Notes under the pieces: model-generated
Seen by the model: the letters and a program-made list of their open reading frames with translations, nothing else
The model's database searches: none
What the model was told of the DNA's origin: nothing
Program-made: the position numbers and the translations under genes
Assembly: GCA_963580245.1 (NCBI GenBank)
Contig: CAUZJO010000048.1
Span: 1-30,699 of the forward strand
DNA: 30,699 nt
Origin: CAUZJO01 sp963580245
GTDB lineage: Bacteria; Sumerlaeota; Sumerlaeia; MVZB01
Reading direction: 5' to 3'
Shown here: positions 1 through 9,651 of the stretch, one piece after another
How the letters are laid out: each line of letters begins with the position of its first letter
Position numbering within the stretch: position 1 is the first letter of the stretch

Positions 1-2924
1 GTTGTATGAATTGGGCGCGCCGACCGGGCTTTGGGCCAGGTGGATCGCGACGGTGGGGGCGGTTGAGAGCGGGCCGCTCTTGGACGCGCGGGCCACTTCG
101 GCACCGTCGTAGACCGCCGCGACGTGGACCCAGTCGTTGAGCGGCAAGGTCGGGCCGCCGGCCAGCAGCGTCGTGTTTGCTCCGTTGGTCTTGAGCCGGA
201 AGCGCAGCAGGTTGTCGCGTTCGCTGATCATCCAATAGTGGTCGTTCTCGGCCGTGCCGGTGACTTTCGAGATGATGCGCACGTCTCCGGTGGCCCAGGT
301 GTTTGACTTGATCCACGCGGCGATGGTCAGTTCTCCGCCGGGCACGTTCCACGTGCCCAGGTCGACGTAGTCACCGCTGCCGTCGAAGAACAGGGCGCCG
401 CCGAAGTAGCCTTGGGCGTCCCACGTCGCGCCGTTGACCGTGCCATGATTGAGATTGCCCGAGGCGTCCGAGCTGACCGAGCCGCCGCCGTCGTCGTGGG
501 CATAGGCGGCCATGATCCCCGCCCCCAGCGGCGGGGCTTCCAGGGTGGTCGCGGCGGCCGGCACCGAGGGGGCCGACTCATTGTCAGCGGCGTCGTTGGC
601 CGTGACCGTATAGCTATAACTTGTGGTGGGTGAAAGCCGTTGTCGTCGTACGTCGGCCCATCGCTGGCACCGACCTGGGCGCCGTCGCGCAAGATGTGAT
701 AGCCGGTGACGCCGCGGCCGTCCGTTGAAGGATTCCATGAGAGCGAAATGGCGAAGGCCGAGACCGCTTGGGCGTTCAGGCCCGTTGGCGCGGAGGGGGC
801 CGTCACGTCGGGGGCCAGCGTTGTGGCCGCGGCGGCGGCCGAGCGCGCCGATTGGTTGCCGACCCCGTCCACCGCGTTGACCTCGTAAGAATAGGACGTC
901 GAGGCTTGCAGGCCGGTGTCGGTATAGGTGGGCGTGGGGGAGTTGACGATCTGGGCCCCGTCGCGGAACACGTTGTAGCCGCTGACGCCGACGTTATCGG
1001 TCGACACGGTCCAATTCAGGACGATCGCGGACTCGGAGGAGGCGGCGGCCTGCAAGTTCTGCGGGACCGAGGGGTCTTCCAGATCGGGTTCGCCGAGCCC
1101 TTCGTACGCGCCGATGTCCCACGCGCCGCCCTGGAGCCGCGGGTTGCCTTCGACGTCCTTGAAGAAGTCATAGTCGGGAAACTGCGAGACCGGCAACAGC
1201 GAGCTGACGTCGGTCCCCGCGTCCATGGCGATGCTGGTGTCGAACAACGTGAAATCGGCGGTCGCCGCGTTGTTGAAGACGCGGTCCAGGTCATATTCGA
1301 TCGTCTCGCCTTCCAGCAGGTACCAGCCATACCGTTCATCTTGGTTCCAGACCAGATCGGTATAGATGTTATAGCTGCGGATCCCGCCGCCGTGAATGAT
1401 ATTGTTGCGCATAATATAATCGGGCGAGGTAAAAATGCCCACCGAGCCCCTCATCGTGTTGTTGATGATCGCGGTGTTCGTGCAACTGGACCAGCACTTG
1501 ATGCCGTCACCGAGGAAATTGTTATAGAAGATCACGCCGTCGGAGTATTCGTAGGTGGCCTCGGTGCTGTTGCTGACATAGTTGCCGGCCACCAGCACGT
1601 TCGAGGAGCCTTGGTAGATCGACATCGCGTTGCCGTGGGTGCCCTTGCTGTCCAGGACGGTGTTGTGCACGATCATCCCGTTGTGGACACCGGCGAAGTA
1701 CATGCCCGTGCGCGAGGAACGCACAATCCAATTGCCGTGAAAGACGATGTTGTCGCCGTTGGCCTGGATGCCCCGGGCGGCGTCCATGGAGTCGTGAATG
1801 TAGTTGTCCTCGATCAGCAGGTTGGACGCGGGATTGCCACCCGAACAATGGATCGCCGCGCCGTTGGTCATTCTGATCAGTTGGATTTCGTTGTTGCGAA
1901 TGGTCACGCCGGTGGTGCCGCTGCCGCCCCGGCCTTGGGAGTAAACCTCGCCCACCTGCTTCTGGATTTTGAAGCCCTCCAGGACGTTGTGGTCCTTGAC
2001 GTCGATCCCGCGGGTCATGAAGGCGAGCGAAACGTCGCCGCTCGTGCTCAAATCCTCATTATCCAGCGGCCACACGTAAAGCTTGTAGGAGCCGTCGGCC
2101 TCGGGCGTGGGGGAGAGATAGAACTCGCCCGGCGCGTCGAACACCGCGTCGTTGATCACGTTGGCCACCGCGTAGGGCGTGTCGCGGTCGGTATAGACCT
2201 GGGCACTGTCGAACGTGATGGTGTTGCCCGAGGTATTGTAACTCTTGATCACGCGTCCCGAGATCTCGTTGGGGTTGACCCACATGAACACATAGCCGCC
2301 CACCAGCTCCGAACCGCCCAGCTGCGCCAGACGACTGTCGCTCAACGAGGTGCTGGAGACCGTCGAGGGGGGCACGGTGTAGTAATTGGTATTGCTCTGA
2401 TACAGCGGCGTGGTCGAGGGGGGCTGCTGGGCCGCCGCCAGCGGCCGGTCGTTGTGAAACAGGCCGATGGCAATGGCCGGGTTGGCGATCGCGGGGTCGT
2501 TGACCAACGCGGTGTAAATGTTTTGCCAATTTGCGTTCCCACCACAATCGGCGGCCGAAACGCATCGCTGCCACGGCCCGCTGATCGAGACCGAACCGTC
2601 AACGATCGCCTTGCCCACGCCCCAAGCGTCACCCTTGTAAACGATCGGCTGGGCGGCGCTGCCAGCCGAGGGAATGGAAATCCAGCCGCGATAATAAACG
2701 CCCCCCTTGATGAGCACGCGATCGCCCGGCGACAACGCGCGCGCGGCATTGCCCGTTGCGTTGGGATCACCCGGGGCATGCTTCCAAGCCGCCCCGGCCG
2801 AAGTCCCCGCGCCCGAGTCCGAACCCGTGTCAAAATCGACGTAATAATCAGCGGCATGAGGCCGAGGCAAACAAAAAGAGCCAAGCCAAACAACGAGAAA
2901 GAATCTCGTGAACAACTGAACCAC
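1..2924 (-). CDS. Secreted right-handed beta-helix protein with two FN3 domains and a LamG-like domain; 3' end beyond window; apparent frameshift
   Basis: This is an exported, probably polysaccharide-binding or polysaccharide-acting protein. I chose GTG at 2924 because GGGGA lies six bases upstream and the product then begins with a hydrophobic signal peptide ending near PHAA/DYYV; an in-frame ATG at 3035 would put 37 non-signal residues in front. Residues about 25-600 are asparagine- and glycine-rich with repeated NN-x-I / G-x-x-I-x-x-N turns, typical of parallel beta-helix (pectate-lyase-like) folds. Two fibronectin type III domains follow (about 618-703 and 708 onward). In the second, the frame breaks near 625-631: the SYSYTV strand, the end of the domain and a LamG/ConA-like lectin domain (NHGTVNGATW, GGALFFDGSGDYVD) continue in another frame, open to base 1. 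One missing base in a C run explains this. It may be real or a sequencing error. The substrate is unknown. Confidence 0.8.
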
Positions 2925-3117
2925 GATAAGTCCCCAATATGCGGTAAGAGAGTCCGGATCTGGTAAACCCAACCAAATCTCGCATGCGCCTCGACCTTTA
3001 TCGGCCCACCCTTGAGATGGATAAGCCGTGTACACGAGGGGAAACAGGGGACGTCAATGTTTTGACTCGCATCCCTGCCGGGACTGAATTTTTAGAGGCA
3101 CCTTTAAGGCGTTGGAT

Positions 3118-3198
3118 CTAGTTGCGTTGGTCGGTCAAAAGAAGCAAACGCGCGGCGCACTCGCGGTTCATCGGGTCGGCATCCTCGGATGAGATTCG
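3118..3198 (-). other. In-frame open extension behind the TGA of the downstream lipoprotein gene
   Basis: After the TGA at 3201-3199 the same frame stays open for 26 codons and ends at TAG (3120-3118). The encoded residues (ISSEDADP, then NRECAARLLLL) have the amphipathic helix-turn-helix pattern of the HEAT-like repeats just before the stop. It reads like the lost last repeat of the protein, so the TGA may be a nonsense mutation (for example CGA to TGA), an occasional readthrough site, or chance. Confidence 0.4.
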
Positions 3199-4122
3199 TC
3201 ACAGATCATTTTCGATCGATTCAACGCGGGACCATAGCGTTTGGGATTCGATCCAACCCAGGACCTCGTGGCGCAAGACCGGATTGGCATCCCGCAACGC
3301 CTCGCGGACCAGGTCGCCCAGCATATGGGGATCCATTTCGGATGACGCCTCGATGAGGAAGGCGGCCCAGCGCACGGTCGGAGAGGGCGCGGTTCTCATT
3401 TCCGCGAGCACTCCCAGCCCCCGCTCGGTCAGCGACTTGCGGTTCATGAGCGGGCGATAGGGGTTGGACGACGCGAAGAGTTGTTCGTATCGGCCGCCAC
3501 GATACGCCGCCTCGAGCCATAAGGAGGAATGGCGCGAGCCCATCTCCTCATCCCGGCCTAATGTCTGATACCAGAACCTATTGATTTCCATTTCCTTCGC
3601 GCGCAGCAAATCAAATGCCTCGCCGGCCCGCTCGCGATCGATCAAATCCTCTATTTGGTCGAGGATTTCCAGGATCTGTTCTTCTCTTTCCCGGCGGCGC
3701 GCCTTGTCGACGTTTTCTCGTACGTCAAACAGTGACCGCAACAGTAAGTCGCTAACGAAGATGACAGGGGTTCCGACCGTGCGCCAGGGCAGGGCGACGC
3801 TTTCGGTCATGTAGCTTGCGTTCCAGTCCAGATCATCCCAAAGCGCGTCGCGGGTGTCGCGCGCCGAATCGTCGATGACGGATATGGGGTGGATGATCAC
3901 CGCATCAGTCGCCAATGCCGCCACGCTGATCGGGAATACCAGCGGGAATACAACCGCGCGCTTGGCGGTCGTCTCCGGCCAGAGGTTCTCTTCCACCAGA
4001 TTGAGCGTCGGCGTGTTGGCTCGGTTAAGAAAGGCGCAGCCCGCCAGGAGGAGCGCCGGCGCGAGGGCACAAAGTCCCCGGCTCAACACTCGAACCCGAA
4101 GCTGAAGACGTTCGCGGATCAT
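3199..4122 (-). CDS. Lipoprotein with C-terminal HEAT-like helical repeats, third gene of the kinase operon
   Basis: A 307-residue predicted lipoprotein. The start at 4122 is chosen because its ATG overlaps the TGA of the preceding gene (ATGA) and gives a short basic n-region, a hydrophobic stretch and the lipobox LAGC (Cys29). An in-frame ATG further upstream at 4395 would lie inside the previous gene. Residues about 45-130 (FPLVFPISVAALATD, IIHP, WDDL) clearly resemble the preceding lipoprotein, so the two are tandem paralogues. A charged coiled-coil-like helix follows (about 140-185, REREEQILEILDQIEDLIDRE), then alpha-helical HEAT-like repeats to the end. No catalytic motif is visible. Translational coupling to the receptor kinase implies a shared role, possibly as an outer partner or scaffold; this is inferred from context only. 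I do not recognise a named family. Confidence 0.75.
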   Translation of the reverse strand: MIRERLQLRVRVLSRGLCALAPALLLAGCAFLNRANTPTLNLVEENLWPETTAKRAVVFPLVFPISVAALATDAVIIHPISVIDDSARDTRDALWDDLDWNASYMTESVALPWRTVGTPVIFVSDLLLRSLFDVRENVDKARRREREEQILEILDQIEDLIDRERAGEAFDLLRAKEMEINRFWYQTLGRDEEMGSRHSSLWLEAAYRGGRYEQLFASSNPYRPLMNRKSLTERGLGVLAEMRTAPSPTVRWAAFLIEASSEMDPHMLGDLVREALRDANPVLRHEVLGWIESQTLWSRVESIENDL

Positions 4123-4541
4123 GATTCCGACTCGATCGGAAAGAGGATGCGCCCCGTCAAATCCACGAGGTAGGTCGGCGGCGTCAGCGCCGTAATGACT
4201 GGAATCATGATCGACTTTCGCAACCAATCCATCTCGCGCGGCTTCCAGTAGAGGTCGTAGACGTCGTCCCAAGCCGGTCGCAGCGAACAGGCCGGGTGCA
4301 CGATCGCCAGGTCCGTGGCCAGCACGCCGGTCGCCAGGGGGACCGTCAATGGCACGAGGGTCACTTTCGCCGCCGTTGACTCGGGGCGGATCCACTCGTC
4401 TGTTTTATTCAAAAAGCGGCGGTTCTCCTTGACGAACATGGAACACCCGCTCAGGTAGAGCCAAGCGCAACCCATCAACAGAAATCGGGGCGAGGCGCCG
4501 CGCGGACAGCCCCTCGGCGTGCTCATCGATCGCATCATCAT
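4119..4541 (-). CDS. Small lipoprotein, paralogue of the next gene, second gene of the kinase operon
   Basis: A 140-residue predicted lipoprotein with lipobox LSGC (Cys33) after a hydrophobic signal. Three consecutive ATG codons open the frame; the first overlaps the kinase stop codon as ATGA, which argues for translational coupling. The mature part carries VPLTVPLATGVLATD, IVHP, WDDVYDLYW and VDLTGRILFP, matching the equivalent positions of the downstream lipoprotein (FPLVFPIS, ATDAVIIHP, WDDL, SDLLLRSLF). The hydrophobic central segment could dip into or span a membrane. This gene looks like the minimal version of the family, without the helical C-terminal half of its neighbour. Its function is unknown. 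Confidence 0.75.
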   Translation of the reverse strand: MMMRSMSTPRGCPRGASPRFLLMGCAWLYLSGCSMFVKENRRFLNKTDEWIRPESTAAKVTLVPLTVPLATGVLATDLAIVHPACSLRPAWDDVYDLYWKPREMDWLRKSIMIPVITALTPPTYLVDLTGRILFPIESES

Positions 4542-7500
4542 TTCAACTGATCACCTTCAATCAAGAACCGGTCCTCGGACCTAACGAGGGTCAGTTCGTA
4601 TGTTTCCACGCTGACGGCGCCGGATTGGTTCAGAGTCAATTCGACCTCAAGCGTGGTTGGCCCCGCCACGGCACTCAATACAGCATTTTCATAGCGGTTT
4701 TGTCCACGGTCAATATTGAACGCGAAGCGGCGGCTCTGCGACGTTCGATCCGAGAGTTTCAGCAGGAAGCGCGAGTCCACCTCTTTGAGCGAGGGTACGC
4801 AGAGTTTCCTGAAAGCTTCGCGAATGGACTTACTGTCTGGTTGGCTCACGGCCCTTTCGAGTTGCTTGGCGAAGGCGGTGGCCTCGGCCTCGGTGATGGA
4901 TTCGGGGCGTTCGCCAGGTTCATCGGGATTCGGCGATGCAGTCGGGGAAATGGTTGGCGAAGCTGTTGGCGAAACGGTAGGGGGCGGCGTAACCTTTGGG
5001 GCAGCTTGCACTTGAAACGGAATGCCCGGGCGGCTCCAGGCCGAACGATAACCTTCGGGCTCGCGCACCAGCCGGGCCATTAGACGATATTTTCCAGGCT
5101 TCAGTTTGGTCAACGCCAGTTGGGATTGGCCGTCCTTGAACTCCGCTCGCCGGATTTGGCCGGCGGGTGGTTCTTCGTCAGCTCCGGCGGAGATGTATCC
5201 AAAGTCCACGGCGAACGGCCGACCCGGAAGGTCTTCACCCAGCCCGGCGCGTTCGACTCTCAAGATCGCGGCGCCCTGATCGATCTGGACCGCTTTCGCG
5301 GTCAACTTCGGGGGCTCAAGGAGTTCGGAGCGGTGGGCCTTGACGTATTCCTCGAACACGTCGTCCCGCCACTTCTCCGGATCTTGCGCGGGTCGCTGAT
5401 CAAGCCATTGCGTCACCAGACGCTGCTTCAGAGTGTTGCGGTGCCGGCGTTGCCAGCGTCTTGTTTTAAGTTTCGATTCGGCTTGCTCGATTTTTCGGTC
5501 ACCTTGGATGTACTGATCGAGCGTGACCGATTCCGTCCGCAAACGTTGAATCAGGCCGGCTTCATTCGCATGCAGGGCCAGCCATCCCCAGTTGGGTGCT
5601 TGTTCCCGCATGAGATCGGCCGGCTTGGGATCGCGCACGTCGGCTTCGAGATAAGCCGCGCTACGGGCAAGGTAGGGGTTCTCATCTCCCCCGGCATGGA
5701 CGTCGCGGATCAGGGTTGCATGGCGTTCGAACAGCTTCGCCAGATCGTCATCCACGGCTACGGCGGGCGGAACCTCGAAGAGTTTGGGCTCACCCGTGAG
5801 CGGCCCAATCTCTTCGGACAGGTTTTCGATCATGGTTTGAAGAACCACGTAGACCGGCCGGGTTGGGTTTTCGACGTACTCCTCAAACCGATCGGCAATC
5901 ATGGCCTCGGCATCAAGCCTCTCTCCCAGACGTTTGAAGTCATCATCAATCGGCTCGGCGGAGAGGAAAGTGCGTAACTTCAGTGAAGGGTCCAGCTCGG
6001 CCGCCGGATGGAGTTCCAGGTAGTGGTCGGTGGCCTGCTCGGTCAAGGTGGCATATTGAAAATCGCCCGCTTCGAACCGCGGCAGCAGCCTGGGGGCGAC
6101 GGACTGGATAGCCGCAACCGGAGTCAGACCCGCTCCCCCTTCTCCCCTCGCCCAATCTTGGGCCGCCTCGTCGAGGACGGCTTTTTCCCTCGGGAAGCGA
6201 TCTTTGAGCATTGCCAGCCCGTTCGCGAAATCGTCGTCGTTTTGTATCCCCGCTTCGAGTCGATCCGTCGCGCCGCGCAGCCGCTCAAACGCTTCGGAGT
6301 CTTCCACATGCCGGCTGAGCCACTCGCGACTGATGCGGCCCTTCTCTTCGGCGACTTCGACTGCTTCCTGAATCGCGCCGGAGTCAACTAACTCGAGCGT
6401 CCGGCCATGCTTGGCCCAGTTTTGCGAGAGATTCATCCAAGCCTCCCGCGCGGCGCCCAGCGTTGCAAACGAAACGTGGTCGACGCTGGTGACCCGGACC
6501 ACAAGCTGCTCACTCACGTTGCGATGGGCATCGATCGCCTCGAAGCGGTATTCCTCGCGTTCGACGTCCCAGCCGATCGGATACTGGGCCGAGCCGAGCG
6601 TCAGCGGGGGACCGTCACGCTGTATAAGGCTCAACTGGATTTGTGTCCGGTCCGACAGCTTGTCATCCGCGGTAAGCCACAGCTTCAACTCGGGATCATC
6701 GGGCAGTAGGATAAAGCGGGCATCGGGCGCGACCGGTTGTGGTGCGGCGCCTTCGATCTCGGCTGTTGCGCTGAGTATCGGTCCCGTCCGATCGATCACG
6801 ACCGTCCTGGGGGAACTGGGATAGAAATCCGGCAGATCGGGGTTCGTGTCGTAGGCGCGAAGTGTGATTTCCCATCGACCTTCGGGGAGAGCGGCCAGGC
6901 GCAGATCGGCCTTCCTCGATTCAGCGGGCGGGTCTGCCACTCTCCCGTCTTTTTCCTGAATGTACCATTCGTAATCCCCGAACTCATCAGGGTCGAAGTT
7001 CGCGAACGCGAGATGTTGATCGTGCCCCGCTCCGCGACTCTCGATCTCGACCACGCGCGTAACCAACACGACCTCCACGGGCAACCGGATAGGCTCGGAT
7101 TCGAAACCCTTATAGACGGCACGGGCCTCGAAATCGTAATTCCCTTCGGGCACGCTTGTCAGCGCGATCCGAGGCTGTTGACTTTCGCCGTCTTGGATTG
7201 GCTGCTCTTGGCCGGGTCGCGTGAGTCGCCATCGATAGGCGAATTCAACGGAGGGGGCCGGCCGCAGGGCCAGCGCCACTTGCAGATCGGCATTCGCTTG
7301 GTTGGACTGGACCGAGATTCCCTTGCCTGCACGATCGTCCTGGGCCGTCAGGACGGGCCGGGCAGCGCGCAACAGTTCCTCGATGCGCCGCTTGGCGTAC
7401 AAGAAGAGGTTGGGGTCCTTTTCCGTATGAGCCTCCGCGTGGATCAATTGCAGCCGTTCCAGTTCGGCGTGGTTCTTCCCGGATAAGAACTCGATCTCGG

Positions 7501-9571
7501 TCCGATTCTCGATTATCTCCGGATCTTTTTCGCCAAGCCATTGATCCAGGGAGCCTCGGTCGCCTTGGATATTGCGATTCGTGTCACGCCAGCGCCGCGC
7601 CGGGGCCAGTGATGCCTCGTAGCGGGGCGCCCACGATTCCGCAAACGCGCTCGTCAAACTCCCGCTGGCCCAGGCGTGGGCCGCGTATGATCCGCCCAAA
7701 CCCAACACGTAGCCCGCGATCACGCCAACCAAGACCAGATAAGGCAGAGGTGAGCGGGCAAGCCTGGAAGCGACCCGACGCTGCCGGCGCAGCCGTGTCT
7801 GCCAGTCCGTTGCACGGGTTGAAAAAAAGCGCCCCTGCCGCCGAATGCTTTCCAGCGCGTAAAGGATTTCGCCGGCATCCGCGAATCGTTCCTCGCGATC
7901 CTTCGCCAGGCATTTGAGGATCAGCAACTCGAGTGGCCGCGAAATCTGGGGGTTGTATTGCGCAGGCGGCGTCGGCTCCTCATAGAGCTGCTTGGCGATG
8001 ACTTCTTCGTCGGTGCCAGCTTCAAAGGGCCGATGGCCGGTTGCAAGTTGGTAGAGGATAATGCCCGCCGCGTAGACGTCGACACGCACGTCGAGCGACT
8101 CATTGCGGATTTGTTCGGGGGCCATGAAGTGGCTGGTGCCGATCGCCGCGCGCGTCATCGTGGCGTTGCGCGCCATGACGTCCGACAAGCCTCGCGAGAT
8201 TTTCGCGATCCCGAAATCGGTGAGACAACCCTGGCCGTTCGAGCGGATCAGGATGTTGGAGGGCTTGAGATCGCGGTGAACGATCCCCTCGCCCTGAAAG
8301 CGATGGGCGTACGACAGCGCGTTGAGCACGTCCAGCACGACCTGATAGGCCTTTTCGGGGTCGACCGAGCGGCCCAGGGCCGTCTGCAAACTGCCGGGAA
8401 ACCATTCCATGATGAAGAACGGCAACGATTCCCGATCCACCATGTGCAGCCCCTCGGCGGCGACCTTCACGATGTTGGGGTGGTCCAGGGTCCGCATGAT
8501 GCGCACTTCCTGCAGGAAGCGCTTGTTGATCTCCGGATCATGCGCCAGGAGCGGCAGGCAGAGCTTAAGCGCGTGCAACTTTCCGCTTTCGCGGTCGCGC
8601 ACGCGGTAGACCTGGGCGAATCCCCCTTCCTCGGCGAACGAAACGACCTCGTAGCGGCCTTCCAGGATCCGCTCGCCGGCGCGCAGTGCCTCCTGGGGCG
8701 TCTCCGCGACTTCCTTGACGCGGCGCAGTTCGCGAGCCAATTCACGGGCCGAACCGAAACGGGCCTCGGGCTCTTTGTTCAGGCACCGTTCGACAATCGC
8801 CGCCAGTTCCTCGGAGATGGCCTTATTACGCTCGCGCACCGGGCGCGGCGTATCGCTCAGGTGTTGACGCACGAGGACCGGTTCGATGTCGCCCTCAAAA
8901 GGAAAGCGACCCGTGCACAAACGATAGAGAATCACGCCGAACGCGTAGATGTCGCTGCGGGGGGTGATCGTTTCGCCGCGGCACTGCTCGGGCGAGAGGT
9001 AGTGGGCCGTACCGATGATCATCTGGCCCGTCAGGTTGCGATCGACGTCGGTCTCCTTGGCGATACCGAAATCCGACAGCACGCCGTGGCCCGCGTCATC
9101 AACCAAAATGTTGACCGGTTTGAGATCACGGTGACAGATATTCCGGCTGTGCGCGTGCTGGAGCGCCTCGAGAACTTGAAGCAGGTAACGGATCCCGTCA
9201 CCGATAGGGATATACTCGATGCACTGGCCGAGGCTACGGCCATAATACGTCATGGAGAACCACGGCAGGCGGCCACCAGCTACGTCGACCTCCCCCCAAT
9301 CATGGACCTTCATGATGTGTGGATGATTCAGCCTGCGCAGGATGTCGTATTCGAGCTCGAAGCGTTTCACCAAGCTGGGGTAACGTCTCGCCCGGCGCAG
9401 CATGACCTTGATCGCCCGCGCTTCACCGGTGGGGATATGCCGCGCGCGCCAAACCTCGGCCATCCCTCCACGCGCGATAAACGAATCAATCCGATAAAGA
9501 TCGTCGCCAAGGACCTGTCCGGGTTGGAGGAGCATGGGAGGAAGATCGGGTTTCGGTCTCCGACGCGCCAT
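4538..9571 (-). CDS. Transmembrane receptor-type Ser/Thr protein kinase with two complete kinase domains and a giant outer region
   Basis: A Hanks-type kinase of 1677 residues. Kinase 1 (about 24-285) has the glycine loop RGGMAEV, Lys55, HRDLKP (147-152), DFG (167-169) and SPE (193-195). Kinase 2 (about 305-575) has EGGFAQVY, Lys336, HRDLKP (432-437), DFG (452-454) and APE (484-486). Both have their catalytic residues, so both should be active. A basic stretch and one transmembrane helix (about 607-627) follow, so roughly 1050 residues lie outside the cytoplasm: Ig/Y_Y_Y-like beta domains (about 755-1040, with the YRW...GNYDFEARA pattern), a long helical region, another Ig-like domain, a Pro/Thr-rich linker (about 1526-1557, repeated SPTASP) and a C-terminal domain of about 120 residues. 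No PASTA repeats are seen. The stop overlaps the next start (ATGA). The start is uncertain: ATG 9571 lies in a repeat and lacks a Shine-Dalgarno sequence; ATG 9535 (residue 13) is the alternative. Confidence 0.93.
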   Translation of the reverse strand: MARRRPKPDLPPMLLQPGQVLGDDLYRIDSFIARGGMAEVWRARHIPTGEARAIKVMLRRARRYPSLVKRFELEYDILRRLNHPHIMKVHDWGEVDVAGGRLPWFSMTYYGRSLGQCIEYIPIGDGIRYLLQVLEALQHAHSRNICHRDLKPVNILVDDAGHGVLSDFGIAKETDVDRNLTGQMIIGTAHYLSPEQCRGETITPRSDIYAFGVILYRLCTGRFPFEGDIEPVLVRQHLSDTPRPVRERNKAISEELAAIVERCLNKEPEARFGSARELARELRRVKEVAETPQEALRAGERILEGRYEVVSFAEEGGFAQVYRVRDRESGKLHALKLCLPLLAHDPEINKRFLQEVRIMRTLDHPNIVKVAAEGLHMVDRESLPFFIMEWFPGSLQTALGRSVDPEKAYQVVLDVLNALSYAHRFQGEGIVHRDLKPSNILIRSNGQGCLTDFGIAKISRGLSDVMARNATMTRAAIGTSHFMAPEQIRNESLDVRVDVYAAGIILYQLATGHRPFEAGTDEEVIAKQLYEEPTPPAQYNPQISRPLELLILKCLAKDREERFADAGEILYALESIRRQGRFFSTRATDWQTRLRRQRRVASRLARSPLPYLVLVGVIAGYVLGLGGSYAAHAWASGSLTSAFAESWAPRYEASLAPARRWRDTNRNIQGDRGSLDQWLGEKDPEIIENRTEIEFLSGKNHAELERLQLIHAEAHTEKDPNLFLYAKRRIEELLRAARPVLTAQDDRAGKGISVQSNQANADLQVALALRPAPSVEFAYRWRLTRPGQEQPIQDGESQQPRIALTSVPEGNYDFEARAVYKGFESEPIRLPVEVVLVTRVVEIESRGAGHDQHLAFANFDPDEFGDYEWYIQEKDGRVADPPAESRKADLRLAALPEGRWEITLRAYDTNPDLPDFYPSSPRTVVIDRTGPILSATAEIEGAAPQPVAPDARFILLPDDPELKLWLTADDKLSDRTQIQLSLIQRDGPPLTLGSAQYPIGWDVEREEYRFEAIDAHRNVSEQLVVRVTSVDHVSFATLGAAREAWMNLSQNWAKHGRTLELVDSGAIQEAVEVAEEKGRISREWLSRHVEDSEAFERLRGATDRLEAGIQNDDDFANGLAMLKDRFPREKAVLDEAAQDWARGEGGAGLTPVAAIQSVAPRLLPRFEAGDFQYATLTEQATDHYLELHPAAELDPSLKLRTFLSAEPIDDDFKRLGERLDAEAMIADRFEEYVENPTRPVYVVLQTMIENLSEEIGPLTGEPKLFEVPPAVAVDDDLAKLFERHATLIRDVHAGGDENPYLARSAAYLEADVRDPKPADLMREQAPNWGWLALHANEAGLIQRLRTESVTLDQYIQGDRKIEQAESKLKTRRWQRRHRNTLKQRLVTQWLDQRPAQDPEKWRDDVFEEYVKAHRSELLEPPKLTAKAVQIDQGAAILRVERAGLGEDLPGRPFAVDFGYISAGADEEPPAGQIRRAEFKDGQSQLALTKLKPGKYRLMARLVREPEGYRSAWSRPGIPFQVQAAPKVTPPPTVSPTASPTISPTASPNPDEPGERPESITEAEATAFAKQLERAVSQPDSKSIREAFRKLCVPSLKEVDSRFLLKLSDRTSQSRRFAFNIDRGQNRYENAVLSAVAGPTTLEVELTLNQSGAVSVETYELTLVRSEDRFLIEGDQLK

Positions 9572-9600
9572 GGCCGCTTTGGCGACGGAGCGGGCTCGGG
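9546..9600 (-). repeat. Inverted repeat copy A, covering the annotated kinase start
   Basis: Read on the minus strand, this stretch (CCCGAGCCCGCTCCG, GCCAAAGCGGC, ATGGCGCG, CGGAGACCGAAACCCGA) matches the plus strand of 11061-11143 almost base for base. The difference is about 28 extra bases inside the other copy. The repeat ends about ten bases before the kinase's second ATG (9535), so the first twelve annotated kinase residues may be repeat sequence rather than original protein. Confidence 0.75.
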
Positions 9601-9605
9601 TTTTG

Positions 9606-9649
9606 GGGCTCGGGTCTCAAGCTACGATGGATCACGGAACCCGAAACCC
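9606..9649 (-). terminator. Stable hairpin between the CsgG-like gene and the kinase gene
   Basis: ACCCGAAACCC (9639-9649) pairs with GGGCTCGGGT (9606-9615) around a 23-base loop, with one bulge. It starts just behind the upstream gene's stop codon. There is no U-tract on either strand, so it may be a processing or stability element that lowers expression of the kinase rather than a true terminator. Confidence 0.35.
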
Positions 9650-9651
9650 GA

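Noticed and set aside
768..2966. Very long plus-strand open frame antisense to the beta-helix gene
   Set aside because: It is a GC-rich shadow with Arg/Val/Gly/His-rich composition and no domain; the minus strand carries the signal peptide, FN3 and LamG signatures.
3199..3201. General recoding of UGA as an amino acid
   Set aside because: Other genes in the window (murB, ftsQ, ftsZ, the double kinase) end naturally at TGA with correct lengths.
4930..4990. Tandem DNA repeat in the kinase gene
   Set aside because: It is a short imperfect run encoding the SPTASP linker; there are too few units to treat as a separate repeat element.
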